Below, piece by piece: positions 9,318 through 18,221 of a stretch of DNA of 64,000 nucleotides. Source of the DNA: Stieleria maiorica. Lineage in GTDB: Bacteria > Planctomycetota > Planctomycetia > Pirellulales > Pirellulaceae. Under the pieces are notes generated by a model that ran no database searches, was not told the origin of the DNA, and worked only from the letters and a program-made list of their open reading frames with translations. Within the stretch, counting starts at the first letter, position 1, and the number at the start of each line of letters is the position of its first letter. Where the stretch lies: positions 5,950,402 to 6,014,401 of the forward strand of contig NZ_CP036264.1 of the NCBI RefSeq assembly GCF_008035925.1, written 5' to 3'. Both the position numbers and the translations under genes were made by a program.

Positions 9318-10151
9318 ATGCCCGAACAATCTTCCCCAGACCCGCGACAAAGCCCTGCAAGCATTTACCCGATGACGGTGACGCTATTTAGTCCACTGCG
9401 TCCGTCGCGGGAGCTTCATCGGCAAACCCAACGAGCTTTGAAATCACACAAAGAAGGACGTGACCACTTCACCGAGATCACGCTTACGGACGGGCGACGG
9501 CCGTGTGAGATGACCGTCGAATATCTCGTGACCGCGACGTCACCGAAATCGGCAGAGCGGCTCGGGACGGTCTACTTGTCTCAGCTTTGTGATTTGCTTA
9601 GCGCTGTGACACGGTCTCCGGTTGAGTTTCATGCTGACCCCAATGACGCAATCGAAGAACGAATGCGTCTTGGGCGTCGCACCATGACGATCGAGCGGAA
9701 GCTCACGGAGCAGGAGTGGTCGTGGATTACCGGCTCACTCGTCGCCTTACGCCGTGAACACCCTCGGTTCCTTGCGGCTGCCAGCTGGTACCGCAAAGGG
9801 CTGACCGGAAAAGACTGCCTGGAAGTGTTCTGTTGCTACTGGCGGGTGATTGAGCGAATCGCATCCACCTACGCCGACAAGTCCAGTTGGGCACCGGACG
9901 AGCGAGGCGTTCGAAAGTGCGTCACTCAGCTCACATCCGATCTGTTCGGACCGGAGGATACACCAGAACTCCTTGCCGACGAGGATCGCGTCAAGGCTGT
10001 CATCAAGCTGCGCAACGACATCTCACACGGAAACCTCCCGATCTCGGTGGACATGATCGAAAAGGCCAGTGACGAGACCGACGCCCTGGAAGAGGCGGGC
10101 TTTCTCGTGCTGGAGCGGATCCGGCAAAACAGCCTGCAAATTGACGTCTAG
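9318..10151 (+). CDS. HEPN-like protein with R-x4-H motif, putative RNase effector
   Basis: A 277-residue protein not assignable to a core DISARM family. Its C-terminal half (about 150-277) is helical, has the segment CLEVFCCYWRVIERIA and, near residue 232, KLRNDISHGN. The latter gives an R-N-D-I-S-H arrangement that fits the HEPN R-x4-6-H catalytic motif. Such C-terminal HEPN domains (ApeA/MauJ-annotated type) are often metal-independent RNases in abortive-infection systems. The N-terminal half resembles a beta-rich recognition domain, but no family was recognised. The ATG at 9318 is used, with ATG 9372 as an alternative; neither has a clear ribosome-binding site. The position after an SMC-like ATPase suggests an effector-sensor pair. 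Family fit is inferred from the motif only. Confidence 0.6.
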   Translation: MPEQSSPDPRQSPASIYPMTVTLFSPLRPSRELHRQTQRALKSHKEGRDHFTEITLTDGRRPCEMTVEYLVTATSPKSAERLGTVYLSQLCDLLSAVTRSPVEFHADPNDAIEERMRLGRRTMTIERKLTEQEWSWITGSLVALRREHPRFLAAASWYRKGLTGKDCLEVFCCYWRVIERIASTYADKSSWAPDERGVRKCVTQLTSDLFGPEDTPELLADEDRVKAVIKLRNDISHGNLPISVDMIEKASDETDALEEAGFLVLERIRQNSLQIDV

Positions 10152-10209
10152 CCGTGCGAGGGATCCTGCTGTGCTTGGAGGTTCGAAGTTGATTTACCCG
10201 AAAACGCCG

Positions 10210-10227
10210 ATTTACTCCGTAGTGAAT
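10210..10227. promoter_or_regulatory. Candidate operator 1 for the AbiE-like pair
   Basis: ATTTACTCCGTAGTGAAT is an inverted repeat with 7-bp arms, one mismatch and a 4-base centre. It nearly matches operator 2 downstream. AbiEi-type antitoxins of the abiE family repress their own promoter by binding inverted repeats, and these sites lie just upstream of the AbiEi-like gene. Confidence 0.55.
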
Positions 10228-10276
10228 TTGCCTGTTTCGGTAAATTACGCTTGCGTGAGTTTACTAGAAATCAGAT

Positions 10277-10294
10277 ATTTACTGCGTAGTAAAT
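10277..10294. promoter_or_regulatory. Candidate operator 2 for the AbiE-like pair
   Basis: ATTTACTGCGTAGTAAAT has perfect 7-bp arms (ATTTACT/AGTAAAT) around a 4-base centre. It is 67 bases from operator 1 and ends 20 bases before the ATG at 10315. Half-sites with the same core occur nearby: GATTTACC at 10191, GGTAAAT near 10239 and GGTAAATC at 10305. Confidence 0.6.
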
Positions 10295-10314
10295 GCCGTC
10301 AATTTGGTAAATCC

Positions 10315-11400
10315 ATGGACTCCACGCCGCCCCCTTTCGAGCAGACTCTGGCCAAAACACTGGCCGATCTGGGCGATTTTTCGTTGGTTCCCCGCGCTGA
10401 TCGCGGCTACGACTACTGCTTGGTCGCACCCGATGGCTCCAAAACCCTCATCGAAGTCAAGGCATACAAGCGGGTCACGCCAGCCACAGCCGAAGCGGCT
10501 CTCCGTGATCTGAAAAGAAAGTGCGAGGTGACCGGCGCAGAGCCTGTTCTTTACGCTGCGGTTATCTCCGATCGAACCGCCGAGATCGCGGTAGAACAGG
10601 GAGTTTCTTGGATGGATTTTGCGGGAAACTGCCGTCTGGTGTTTCCCCGTCAAGGAATCTATGTGCTTCGCAGCGGACTCCGTAATCCGTATGGCAAAAC
10701 CGTTTCGACGAACCTGAATGTGTTTTCGCCGAAGTCAAGCCGCGTCGTCCGAGTGATGCTGCAAGACCCGATACAGGGCTGGCAACTCAATGAGCTGGCG
10801 AAACACCCCGACGTTCGAATCAGCCCGGGTTTGATGTCACGTATCAAAAAGTCCTTGGTCGCAGACAGCTATGCCGTCATGCACGATGGACTGCTTCGCT
10901 TGAAACACCCTGAGGCGTTGTTGCGCGACTGGGTAGAACACTACCGCAACGTCGATCAGCCCCGATACGCTTTCTACATGCGGGGTGAACTACAAGACAT
11001 CGAGAATAAAGTTGCCGACTGGTTTACGGACTGCAACGTTGAGCACGCTCTGTCGCATCTCTCCGCTGCATGGCGGCTAGCTCCAGAAGTTCGCTACAAC
11101 GTTGCCACGTTCCTGGTGTCCAATGAGGCAATTCGCGATGACTCGCTCAAAAAATTCAGAGAAGAATGCGGAGCGCGGCGAGTCGAAAGCGGAGCGAATC
11201 TAATGTTGCAAATCCCCGAGGACGAGAGCCACTTTAGTGGCCGTTCAAGTGAACCTCTTCAAATGACGTCTCCACTGCAGACATTCCTGGATTTGATGAG
11301 CATGAGCGGACGTGGCGCAGAGGCGGCTGAACCAATCTTCGACAAATATCTGAAACAGCCGATGAAAGCGGCGACAGAGGAAGCGAGGAGCTTCCAATGA
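10315..11400 (+). CDS. AbiEi-family antitoxin/regulator with nuclease-like N-terminus
   Basis: 361 residues from the ATG at 10315. Coding potential upstream to 10069 overlaps the HEPN gene and the operators and is discarded. Residues 20-60 contain GYDYCLV and TLIEVKAYKR, an Asp...Glu-x-Lys arrangement like the PD-(D/E)xK nuclease fold. Next comes the family signature GVSWMDFAGNCRL near residue 100, then a winged-helix-like part (WQLNELAKHPDVRISPGLMSRIKKSLV) near 155-185 and a C-terminal domain. Proteins of this layout are annotated as type IV AbiEi antitoxins. The stop overlaps the start of the nucleotidyltransferase gene (ATGA), as usual for abiEi-abiEii. It probably neutralises that partner and represses the operon from the palindromes upstream. 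Whether the nuclease-like part is active is unknown. Confidence 0.75.
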   Translation: MDSTPPPFEQTLAKTLADLGDFSLVPRADRGYDYCLVAPDGSKTLIEVKAYKRVTPATAEAALRDLKRKCEVTGAEPVLYAAVISDRTAEIAVEQGVSWMDFAGNCRLVFPRQGIYVLRSGLRNPYGKTVSTNLNVFSPKSSRVVRVMLQDPIQGWQLNELAKHPDVRISPGLMSRIKKSLVADSYAVMHDGLLRLKHPEALLRDWVEHYRNVDQPRYAFYMRGELQDIENKVADWFTDCNVEHALSHLSAAWRLAPEVRYNVATFLVSNEAIRDDSLKKFREECGARRVESGANLMLQIPEDESHFSGRSSEPLQMTSPLQTFLDLMSMSGRGAEAAEPIFDKYLKQPMKAATEEARSFQ

Positions 11401-12188
11401 GTCCCGAAGAGGCCGCTTACAAGGTGATGTTTGAAGTCACCGAAACACTGGCCCGGTGCGGGGATTTCGTCATCGTAGGGGGCTGGGTTCCTGAACTGTT
11501 ATTCCCGAACAAGGGACATGCGGGATCCATCGATGTGGACCTTGTCGTGGCCCCTGACGGAGTCGCTCAGGGAATCGATCTAGACGATTATCTGCGGCAC
11601 CACGGATACCGTCGATGTGAAAAACCTGCTCCGACTCGCTACCTCCGTCCCGTCCCCAACACGGAAGCCGAAGTCGCCATTGATCTTTTGACGACGCCTG
11701 TTCATCAAGGCAAAAAGGTTGTCGATGCAAAAATAGGTGGAGTGTCTGTCGGAAGTCTTCCTGGACTGGATCTTGCGTTACGCTGCCATGAGACGCTGAC
11801 CATCGATGGCGAAGACACCGAGGGGAAACGCTGCAAGATCACTGTGAAAGTTGCCCGACCAGAGGCATTTATCTTGATAAAAGCTTATCCTCTGGGTCGT
11901 CGAAAAAAAGCGAAAGACGCCTACGACATCGCTTTTATCTTGCAACACTATCAACCAGACCTTCGCCGACTAGCAGCGCGTCTGGCACCCTTGATAGAAA
12001 CGGATTCGGGGCGTGAAGCATACTCAATCCTTCAAAACAGTTTCGATCAGATTGATTCTGAAGGCCCGAGGAAGGTCGCGGCATTTGCCCAGGAAAATGG
12101 CCAAGATGCAGAGCTGATGCGGCAGGCGGCATACCAGGATGCACAAGAGCTTTTTCAAACAGTCAAAATCGCCTCTGCAGAGTTTTGA
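11397..12188 (+). CDS. AbiEii-like nucleotidyltransferase toxin
   Basis: A 263-residue nucleotidyltransferase-fold protein. FVIVGGWVPELL (residues 24-35) supplies the Gly-Gly loop and SIDVDLVV (44-51) the Asp-x-Asp metal-binding pair. A further acidic strand, AEVAIDLLT, lies near 95, and the helical motif KKAKDAYDIAFIL near 170 is typical of AbiEii/DUF1814-type enzymes. In known abiE systems the toxin transfers nucleotides to tRNA or other targets and blocks growth after phage infection. It starts within the stop of the AbiEi-like gene. Its stop overlaps a TTG and lies 6 bases before the ATG of drmA, so toxin and DISARM helicase are probably translated from one message. Confidence 0.8.
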   Translation: MSPEEAAYKVMFEVTETLARCGDFVIVGGWVPELLFPNKGHAGSIDVDLVVAPDGVAQGIDLDDYLRHHGYRRCEKPAPTRYLRPVPNTEAEVAIDLLTTPVHQGKKVVDAKIGGVSVGSLPGLDLALRCHETLTIDGEDTEGKRCKITVKVARPEAFILIKAYPLGRRKKAKDAYDIAFILQHYQPDLRRLAARLAPLIETDSGREAYSILQNSFDQIDSEGPRKVAAFAQENGQDAELMRQAAYQDAQELFQTVKIASAEF

Positions 12189-12193
12189 AACGC

Positions 12194-15100
12194 ATGAACA
12201 AAGAGACTCACCCCGAAGCGACCCAAGTTCGACAATCGCTGTTGGAGGCTCTTCAGCTCGATCTGATTGGGCCATCGGATTCACTCGGGAACACCAGAGA
12301 GGTTTTGCCGCAAACCCCGTCACGCTGGTACCTGACAGGGTTCCTCGTTCCGCTTGATGCGGACGAAGAGCAACGGTCGGATCCCACCAGCAATGACGAA
12401 CTGGACCAAGCTGCCGAACCAGCAGGGCTGGATGACGACGAGACACCGGAGAAACCAGCCGCGCGACGGTCGTATCTTCCAAGCAGTATGGGGATCAGCC
12501 TGCTTCTACCGGCAGGTACTGATCAACTCGATGCAACGGTTGCCTACGGTGAATACCTACGTGTCGAGCATGAAGAGGGAGAAACTGGTCCGCAGCAGTG
12601 GCGACGCGTGCCACATAGCCAAACGGTTCTCGTCGACCTTGGAAATAAGACCACGGGGAACGGTGTGGTCCCAATCCCCGCAAGTCGCGGCGTGGAATTG
12701 GTCTGGTCGTTGCGGACCGTTCCCGATCATGAAATTGATGGCGGGCTGCCCAAAGGCACGCGAAGTCTTTCGCTGTTCGTCGTGAACCGTCGGAAGCCGA
12801 TGTCTGACGAGTTGCAAGACGAAGGATCCATCTTCCAGGTCTCATTGGAGGTGCGGAGCAACGTGTCGTTCGTAGCACGGCCGAACCTCCACAGTTTGCA
12901 GAGCGACGATTGGGACGAGTGTGTCGCCGACGTCCAGTACCGCAATGCCTTCGAGTTCGCCGTCGGACACAGTGTTTCAACCGAATCCGTGGTCGAGAAC
13001 GGCGAGTGCCGAGTCGTGCGATCCTGTTGGTTGCCGACCGCCGAAGTCGAGAAGGTCGCGCCGTCAAAGATCCCCGGCATCACCTTGGAAATGGAAGCCC
13101 TGGCAATTCTGCGAGATGGCGCAGACGCACAGGAGCAGCTGGGCGGGTTCGTCACGAACTATAAGACTTGGATCGATAAGCAAAAGGCGTCTGTTTCCAG
13201 TCTGTCAGCGCGGCGGCAGGTGACGGCAAACGAACTGCTTCATCGGGCCAATATCGCTGCCAACCGCATCCAGTCAGGGATCGATCTGCTTGGTGATTCC
13301 AAGTACCTGGAAGCCTTCCGGATCGCGAACCGGGCGATGGCGGCGCAGGGACGGCGACGCCTCGCTCAGCAGCTTGGAAAGCCTCCGGGCGAGATCATCC
13401 CGGCATGGCGACCATTCCAGCTCGCGTTCATCCTGATGAACCTCAAAGGGATCGCCGAGCCTACAAGTAACGATCGCGGACTCGTCGACTTGCTGTTCTT
13501 TCCAACCGGTGGCGGTAAAACAGAGGCCTATCTCGGACTCGCGGCGTTCACCCTTGTGCTGCGGCGATTGACTCACCCCGGGCTGTCGTCGGCCGGACTT
13601 AGCGTCCTAATGCGGTACACGCTTCGCCTGCTGACGCTTGACCAACTCGGCCGAGCAGCAGCCTTGATCTGTGCCTTGGAACTAGAACGCCAAAAGGATG
13701 TAGAGAAACTTGGCGAGTGGCCGTTTGAAATCGGGCTTTGGGTCGGCCGGGCGGCAACGCCGAACCGAATGGGCCACAAAGGGGACACGGACAGTCAGTC
13801 GGCCCGGCGAAAGACGATCGCATTCAAAAACGATGACCGAAAGCCATCGCCAATTCCACTGGAAGAGTGTCCCTGGTGCGGCACCAAGTTCAATCGGACG
13901 TCGTTCCAGTTGCTACCCAGCGCCGACGAGCCGACGGATCTTCGAGTCACGTGCGCAAACCGACGCTGCGACTTTTCACGTGGAAACAACCTGCCGATCC
14001 TTTCGGTCGACGAGCCAATCTATCGTCGGTTGCCCTGCTTCCTGATCGCGACGGTCGACAAATTCGCCGCGATGCCCTGGACAGGTGAGGTCGGCGGGTT
14101 CTTCGGACGCGTGAATCGAGTGGATTCCGAAGGCTTTTACGGCCCATGCACTCCTGTAGCGGGTCGACCGCTTCCCGCCGATCGACTGCCGCCTCCCGAT
14201 CTGGTCATCCAGGACGAACTGCATCTGATTTCAGGCCCGCTGGGGACCATCGTCGGTTTGTACGAAACCGCCCTGGACGAATTGTCAGCAATCGAAGTTG
14301 ACGGGCAACGCGTCCATCCCAAAATCATCGCGTCAACAGCAACGGTTCGACGGGCGCAAAGTCAGATCCGGGCGCTCTTTAATCGCCGCGATGTTGACGT
14401 GTTTCCACCGCCCGGGCCGGATGTTCGAGACTCTTTCTTCGCACGAACCCACTCGACGGATGAAAGTAACGCCCGCAAGTATGTCGGGATTGCGGCGCAA
14501 GGACGCAGTCCCAAGGTCATTATGCTTCGCGTGTATCTGGCTCTGCTCTCGGCGGCAAAGAAGGCTTACGACGAAGCCGGTGGCAACAAGACAGATGCGA
14601 ATCCCGCGGATCCGTACATGACTTTGCTTGGCTACTTCAACAGCCTGCGGGAGCTGGGCGGTGCCCGACGGTTGATCGAGGATGAAGTCAGGACACAACT
14701 CACCGGCCGCGGAGCAAGGAAACGCGTCGGCGAGTCCGATGGCCTATTCAACGACCGCACGATCGCCTACGAGCCCGTGGAGCTTACCAGCCGTGTGACA
14801 ACCGACAAGGTTTCCGAGGCAAAACGTCGGCTGGAGCAACCTTTCAAGGAGAAAGACCACGTCGACGTTGCCATCGCTACCAACATGATTTCCGTCGGAC
14901 TGGACATCACCCGCCTGGGCCTGATGGTCTGTTTTGGGCAACCGAAGACCAGCTCCGAGTACATCCAGGCGACTAGCCGTGTCGGACGTGATGACAATCG
15001 CCCGGGTCTGGTGATCACGATTTTGAACATTCATCGGCCCCGCGATCGATCGCATTACGAACGGTTTGCGACATTCCATGAGTCGTTCTACCGCAGCGTC

Positions 15101-15601
15101 GAAGCGACCAGCGTTACCCCCTTCTCACCGCGGGCGCTCGATCGCGGACTAGCGGGCACCTTGGTCGCGCTTGCCCGCCAGGGACACGCGCCAATGACGG
15201 CACCGCGAGGGGCGACTGAAATCCTGAACGAGTACCCACGGCTCGACTTTGCGGTGAAGCAACTCGCCCAACGAGCTTTTGACACTCACCAGAATTCCTC
15301 CTCGGAAGAGGCCCGGCAGCTGCGGCTCAAGGTCGAAGAACGTTGCAAGGACCTGCTCGATGACTGGAGCAAGATCGCCAAGGAACTCTACGATGCCGGT
15401 GGCGCCCTTCAGTACCAGACAGAGGTAGGAAGTGCCCAGCGGCTTCTGTACGAGTTTCTGAATCCGGAACTCAAGAATCTGCCGCCGCGGCACAAGAAGT
15501 TTCGGGCGAACCGGTCCATGCGAGATGTTGAGCCGAGCGTCAACTTGTGGCTCAAGACGATCGATGGCATTGAAATCGAAAGTGAGGAGGAGTCGTCATG
15601 A
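12194..15601 (+). CDS. drmA: DrmA, DISARM superfamily 2 helicase
   Basis: 1135 residues from ATG 12194 (TTG 12185 is the only nearby alternative). Visible motifs in order: Walker A FFPTGGGKTEAYLG near 437; a Cys ribbon CPWCGTKF...CANRRC near 558-590; the Walker B/DEAH-like box VIQDELHLISG near 672; the STAT motif IIASTATVRRA near 713; and motif VI YIQATSRVGRDDNRPG near 926. DrmA forms a complex with DrmB that loads on unmodified DNA, preferring 5' single-stranded overhangs, and is required for DISARM defence. It is followed by drmB with an ATGA overlap. The gene is intact and of normal length. Its separation from drmMI by four cargo genes is unusual. Confidence 0.94.
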   Translation: MNKETHPEATQVRQSLLEALQLDLIGPSDSLGNTREVLPQTPSRWYLTGFLVPLDADEEQRSDPTSNDELDQAAEPAGLDDDETPEKPAARRSYLPSSMGISLLLPAGTDQLDATVAYGEYLRVEHEEGETGPQQWRRVPHSQTVLVDLGNKTTGNGVVPIPASRGVELVWSLRTVPDHEIDGGLPKGTRSLSLFVVNRRKPMSDELQDEGSIFQVSLEVRSNVSFVARPNLHSLQSDDWDECVADVQYRNAFEFAVGHSVSTESVVENGECRVVRSCWLPTAEVEKVAPSKIPGITLEMEALAILRDGADAQEQLGGFVTNYKTWIDKQKASVSSLSARRQVTANELLHRANIAANRIQSGIDLLGDSKYLEAFRIANRAMAAQGRRRLAQQLGKPPGEIIPAWRPFQLAFILMNLKGIAEPTSNDRGLVDLLFFPTGGGKTEAYLGLAAFTLVLRRLTHPGLSSAGLSVLMRYTLRLLTLDQLGRAAALICALELERQKDVEKLGEWPFEIGLWVGRAATPNRMGHKGDTDSQSARRKTIAFKNDDRKPSPIPLEECPWCGTKFNRTSFQLLPSADEPTDLRVTCANRRCDFSRGNNLPILSVDEPIYRRLPCFLIATVDKFAAMPWTGEVGGFFGRVNRVDSEGFYGPCTPVAGRPLPADRLPPPDLVIQDELHLISGPLGTIVGLYETALDELSAIEVDGQRVHPKIIASTATVRRAQSQIRALFNRRDVDVFPPPGPDVRDSFFARTHSTDESNARKYVGIAAQGRSPKVIMLRVYLALLSAAKKAYDEAGGNKTDANPADPYMTLLGYFNSLRELGGARRLIEDEVRTQLTGRGARKRVGESDGLFNDRTIAYEPVELTSRVTTDKVSEAKRRLEQPFKEKDHVDVAIATNMISVGLDITRLGLMVCFGQPKTSSEYIQATSRVGRDDNRPGLVITILNIHRPRDRSHYERFATFHESFYRSVEATSVTPFSPRALDRGLAGTLVALARQGHAPMTAPRGATEILNEYPRLDFAVKQLAQRAFDTHQNSSSEEARQLRLKVEERCKDLLDDWSKIAKELYDAGGALQYQTEVGSAQRLLYEFLNPELKNLPPRHKKFRANRSMRDVEPSVNLWLKTIDGIEIESEEESS

Positions 15602-17433
15602 GTCGACGGAGGCACGCACGTCCGCACGGACAAATTCGCCAGAGCCAACTGATCACCTCGTTCGGTCCCGGAGCGATGTTGGATCTTCCCGATCACTCGG
15701 CGTTGGTTGGTGGATTGGATTCCTGGAGCACGGGCGGCGACGAGATTATCGAGCCGCGACTCGCGGACAAACTCAAGGACCTGTTCGAGCCACCGCTTCA
15801 GAATTTGAAGCTGTTTAGTCCACCGCCGGACAATGATGACCATGGGGCACCGCAAACCGGTATTACAGCGTGGCAATTTCCCGAGTGGTTCATCACTCAA
15901 GATGTTGACCGTGAAGCCAGCCACGGCGTCGTGCGAGCCAGAATGTTGGTCCATCGCCGAATGCTGACCAGGGGAAAGTTTATTGATGACGATCGCAAAA
16001 AGCGAAGTGTGGTTCCGGTTCGATTCGTCCGGGCCTGCCGTAGCGGCCACATTGGCGACATCGACTGGTACAACTTCGTTCACGGCGGCGAGACAGACTG
16101 TCGGCGGCAGCTATGGATAGAGGAGCGTGGTACCAGTGGGGACTTGGCCGAAGTCTGGGTGCGCTGCGAATGCGGGAAAGGTGAACGAAACATGGCGATC
16201 GCGGCGGAGTCTCCAGCTTCGCTGCTCCGGTGCGACGGAAAACGACCTTGGCTCGGACCCTATGCGAACGAAAGATGCGGCGAGTCCAACCGCCTGCTGA
16301 TCCGCACGGCGAGCAATGCGTATTTCCCTCAAGTGATGAGCGTGATCTCGCTTCCCGATCGGAACGCGGATCTACGGGAGGCCGTTGAGTCGGTTTGGGA
16401 TTTCATCGGGCAAGCTGAAGACGAGGGTGAAATCAAGTATGAACGCAAGAAGGAGAAGGTCAGTAAAGTCCTTGAGGGCTACACTAACTACGAGGTCTTC
16501 AATGAGGTGAAGGTTAGGAAGGGCCAGTCGGCCGAAACGAAAAAGTCGGTAAAACAAGCCGAGATGGAGACGCTGGTCGCTAGCAAGGACGAACTTGGAG
16601 ACGACAAACCCGACGGCAACTTCTTCGCGCGGAACCTACCACGAGAGCACTGGGACGCACCGTGGATGAAGGACGTCGATCGCGTCGTGCTCGTCCATCG
16701 GCTTCGTGAAGTGATGGCTCAGGTCGGCTTTACGCGTTTTGAAGCAGTCTCGCCCGACATCGATGGCGAACTCGAAATGGGAGTCCGACGGGCATCGCTC
16801 GCCCGAGAAATCTCATGGCTTCCCGCGATCGAAAATCGCGGTGAAGGCGTCTTCATTCAATTCAATTCGGAAGCCGTCCAGAATTGGGTGGCTCGCGACG
16901 AGGTGCGGGCAAGGGGAGAACGGTTGCTGGCAGGCTACGAAGCCTGGAAGGGCGAACACACCGGTGCAACGAAAAAGTTTGTCGAGGAGGGGGGCTTGCT
17001 GCCCTACGTTTTGTTCCATTCCTTCTCGCACATGCTCGTCACGGCGGTCTCCCTGGAATGTGGCTACCCGGCAAGCTCGATCCGCGAGCGAATCTACACG
17101 ATCCCAGACGTAGGTTACGGAGTCTTGCTCTTCACCGGGACGTCCGATGCCGAGGGAACACTGGGGGGACTGATTCAAGTCGGTCGCAAGATCCACGAAC
17201 ACATCCGCAGTGCCCTGGAGATGGGCGAGCTGTGTTCCAACGACCCCGTCTGTGCGCAACACCAGCCCGCAAACCAGCACGAGCGTCGCTTCCTCCACGG
17301 TGCCGCCTGCCACGGATGCCTGTTAATCTCGGAAACGTCCTGCGAGCAACACAACGAGTTTCTGGACCGTTCGCTGGTCGTGCCGACCGTCGACAATCTT
17401 GGAATCGAGTTCTTCAAGTTGGCAAGGAAATGA
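15598..17433 (+). CDS. drmB: DrmB, DISARM DUF1998 protein
   Basis: 611 residues, starting at an ATG that overlaps the drmA stop and has a strong GAGGAG ribosome-binding site about 8 bases upstream. The N-terminus QSQLITSFGPGAMLDLPD is typical of DrmB. The C-terminal third is a DUF1998 domain with FHSFSHMLVTAVSLECGYPASSIRERIY near 475-502 and a conserved Cys cluster (ELCSNDPVCAQH, GAACHGCLLISETSCEQH) near 543-585, likely a zinc site. An earlier Cys pair (CECGKGER) lies near 197. DrmB partners with DrmA and carries the DUF1998 domain that helicases of this type use in trans. The sequence is intact. Confidence 0.93.
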   Translation: MSRRRHARPHGQIRQSQLITSFGPGAMLDLPDHSALVGGLDSWSTGGDEIIEPRLADKLKDLFEPPLQNLKLFSPPPDNDDHGAPQTGITAWQFPEWFITQDVDREASHGVVRARMLVHRRMLTRGKFIDDDRKKRSVVPVRFVRACRSGHIGDIDWYNFVHGGETDCRRQLWIEERGTSGDLAEVWVRCECGKGERNMAIAAESPASLLRCDGKRPWLGPYANERCGESNRLLIRTASNAYFPQVMSVISLPDRNADLREAVESVWDFIGQAEDEGEIKYERKKEKVSKVLEGYTNYEVFNEVKVRKGQSAETKKSVKQAEMETLVASKDELGDDKPDGNFFARNLPREHWDAPWMKDVDRVVLVHRLREVMAQVGFTRFEAVSPDIDGELEMGVRRASLAREISWLPAIENRGEGVFIQFNSEAVQNWVARDEVRARGERLLAGYEAWKGEHTGATKKFVEEGGLLPYVLFHSFSHMLVTAVSLECGYPASSIRERIYTIPDVGYGVLLFTGTSDAEGTLGGLIQVGRKIHEHIRSALEMGELCSNDPVCAQHQPANQHERRFLHGAACHGCLLISETSCEQHNEFLDRSLVVPTVDNLGIEFFKLARK

Positions 17434-18221
17434 CGGAAGATCTGGTCAAGCTGAGCGACACGGACCTGCGTGGCCTTCTCAGCGGTTTGCGGTCCGGACG
17501 GATCACGGCCCCATACTCTGAGTTTCAGCTCTCTCGCGTTCTCAGTGCTGCGACCAGCAAGTCGGTGTCGCGCGCCCTGGCCCTCCTCTCCCAGCGAGGG
17601 ATGGCGGCCGATCAGATCTCGCTCGCCATCGAATTGCTTCTGGCTGATCGCGGCCGGGCACGAGCCCACCGAGAAACGATTGACTTGGTGACGTCTGGCC
17701 CGGAAGCTCCCGGAATCAACAATCGTGACACATCAGTCGTCGTTCGAGAGCTGTTTACCCATGCACAAGATTCCGTGATGGTGGTCGGCTATGCCGTGTA
17801 TCAAGGCGACAAAGTCTTTGAATCACTTGCAAAGCGGATGGAAGACCGGCCGAACCTGAAGGTTCAGTTTTTCCTGAACATCGCCCGGCCCGACGGCGAC
17901 AAAACCAAGTCCGAGATTTTGGTGGCAAGGTTCAAAAATCGATTCGAGAGCACCCAATGGCCCGCAGGCTGCCGATTACCGGAGGTCTACTATGATCCAC
18001 GATCGGTCGCCGACGACGTCCCAGTGCGGTCATCGTTGCACGCGAAATGCGTCGTCATCGACGACGAACGGGTCTTCGTATCCTCTGCCAACTTCACCGA
18101 CGCTGGGCAACATAGAAACATCGAGGTCGGATTGAACATCCGCAGTCGCTGGCTCGCCGAGAGGCTGACTAGGCACTTCTTCCGACTACGTGACGCCGAA
18201 TTGATGCGGCAGATGATCTGA
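17430..18221 (+). CDS. drmC: DrmC, DISARM phospholipase D-fold protein
   Basis: A 263-residue protein whose ATG overlaps the drmB stop (ATGA). The C-terminal half is a PLD-like domain with one HKD-type motif, SLHAKCVVIDDERVFVSSAN near residues 200-219, followed by GQHRNIEVGL. One HKD motif per chain implies a dimeric active site, as in PLD-type nucleases. DrmC is the accessory member of DISARM and is often dispensable. It ends the co-directional, overlapping drmABC run. There is no rho-independent terminator in the 145 bases that follow. Confidence 0.92.
   Translation: MTEDLVKLSDTDLRGLLSGLRSGRITAPYSEFQLSRVLSAATSKSVSRALALLSQRGMAADQISLAIELLLADRGRARAHRETIDLVTSGPEAPGINNRDTSVVVRELFTHAQDSVMVVGYAVYQGDKVFESLAKRMEDRPNLKVQFFLNIARPDGDKTKSEILVARFKNRFESTQWPAGCRLPEVYYDPRSVADDVPVRSSLHAKCVVIDDERVFVSSANFTDAGQHRNIEVGLNIRSRWLAERLTRHFFRLRDAELMRQMI

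Noticed and set aside
10069-10314. Open frame extending the AbiEi-like protein by 82 residues upstream
   Set aside because: It overlaps the end of the HEPN gene and covers the palindromic operators. The residues are Arg/Ser-rich and without family resemblance, and homologues begin near ATG 10315.
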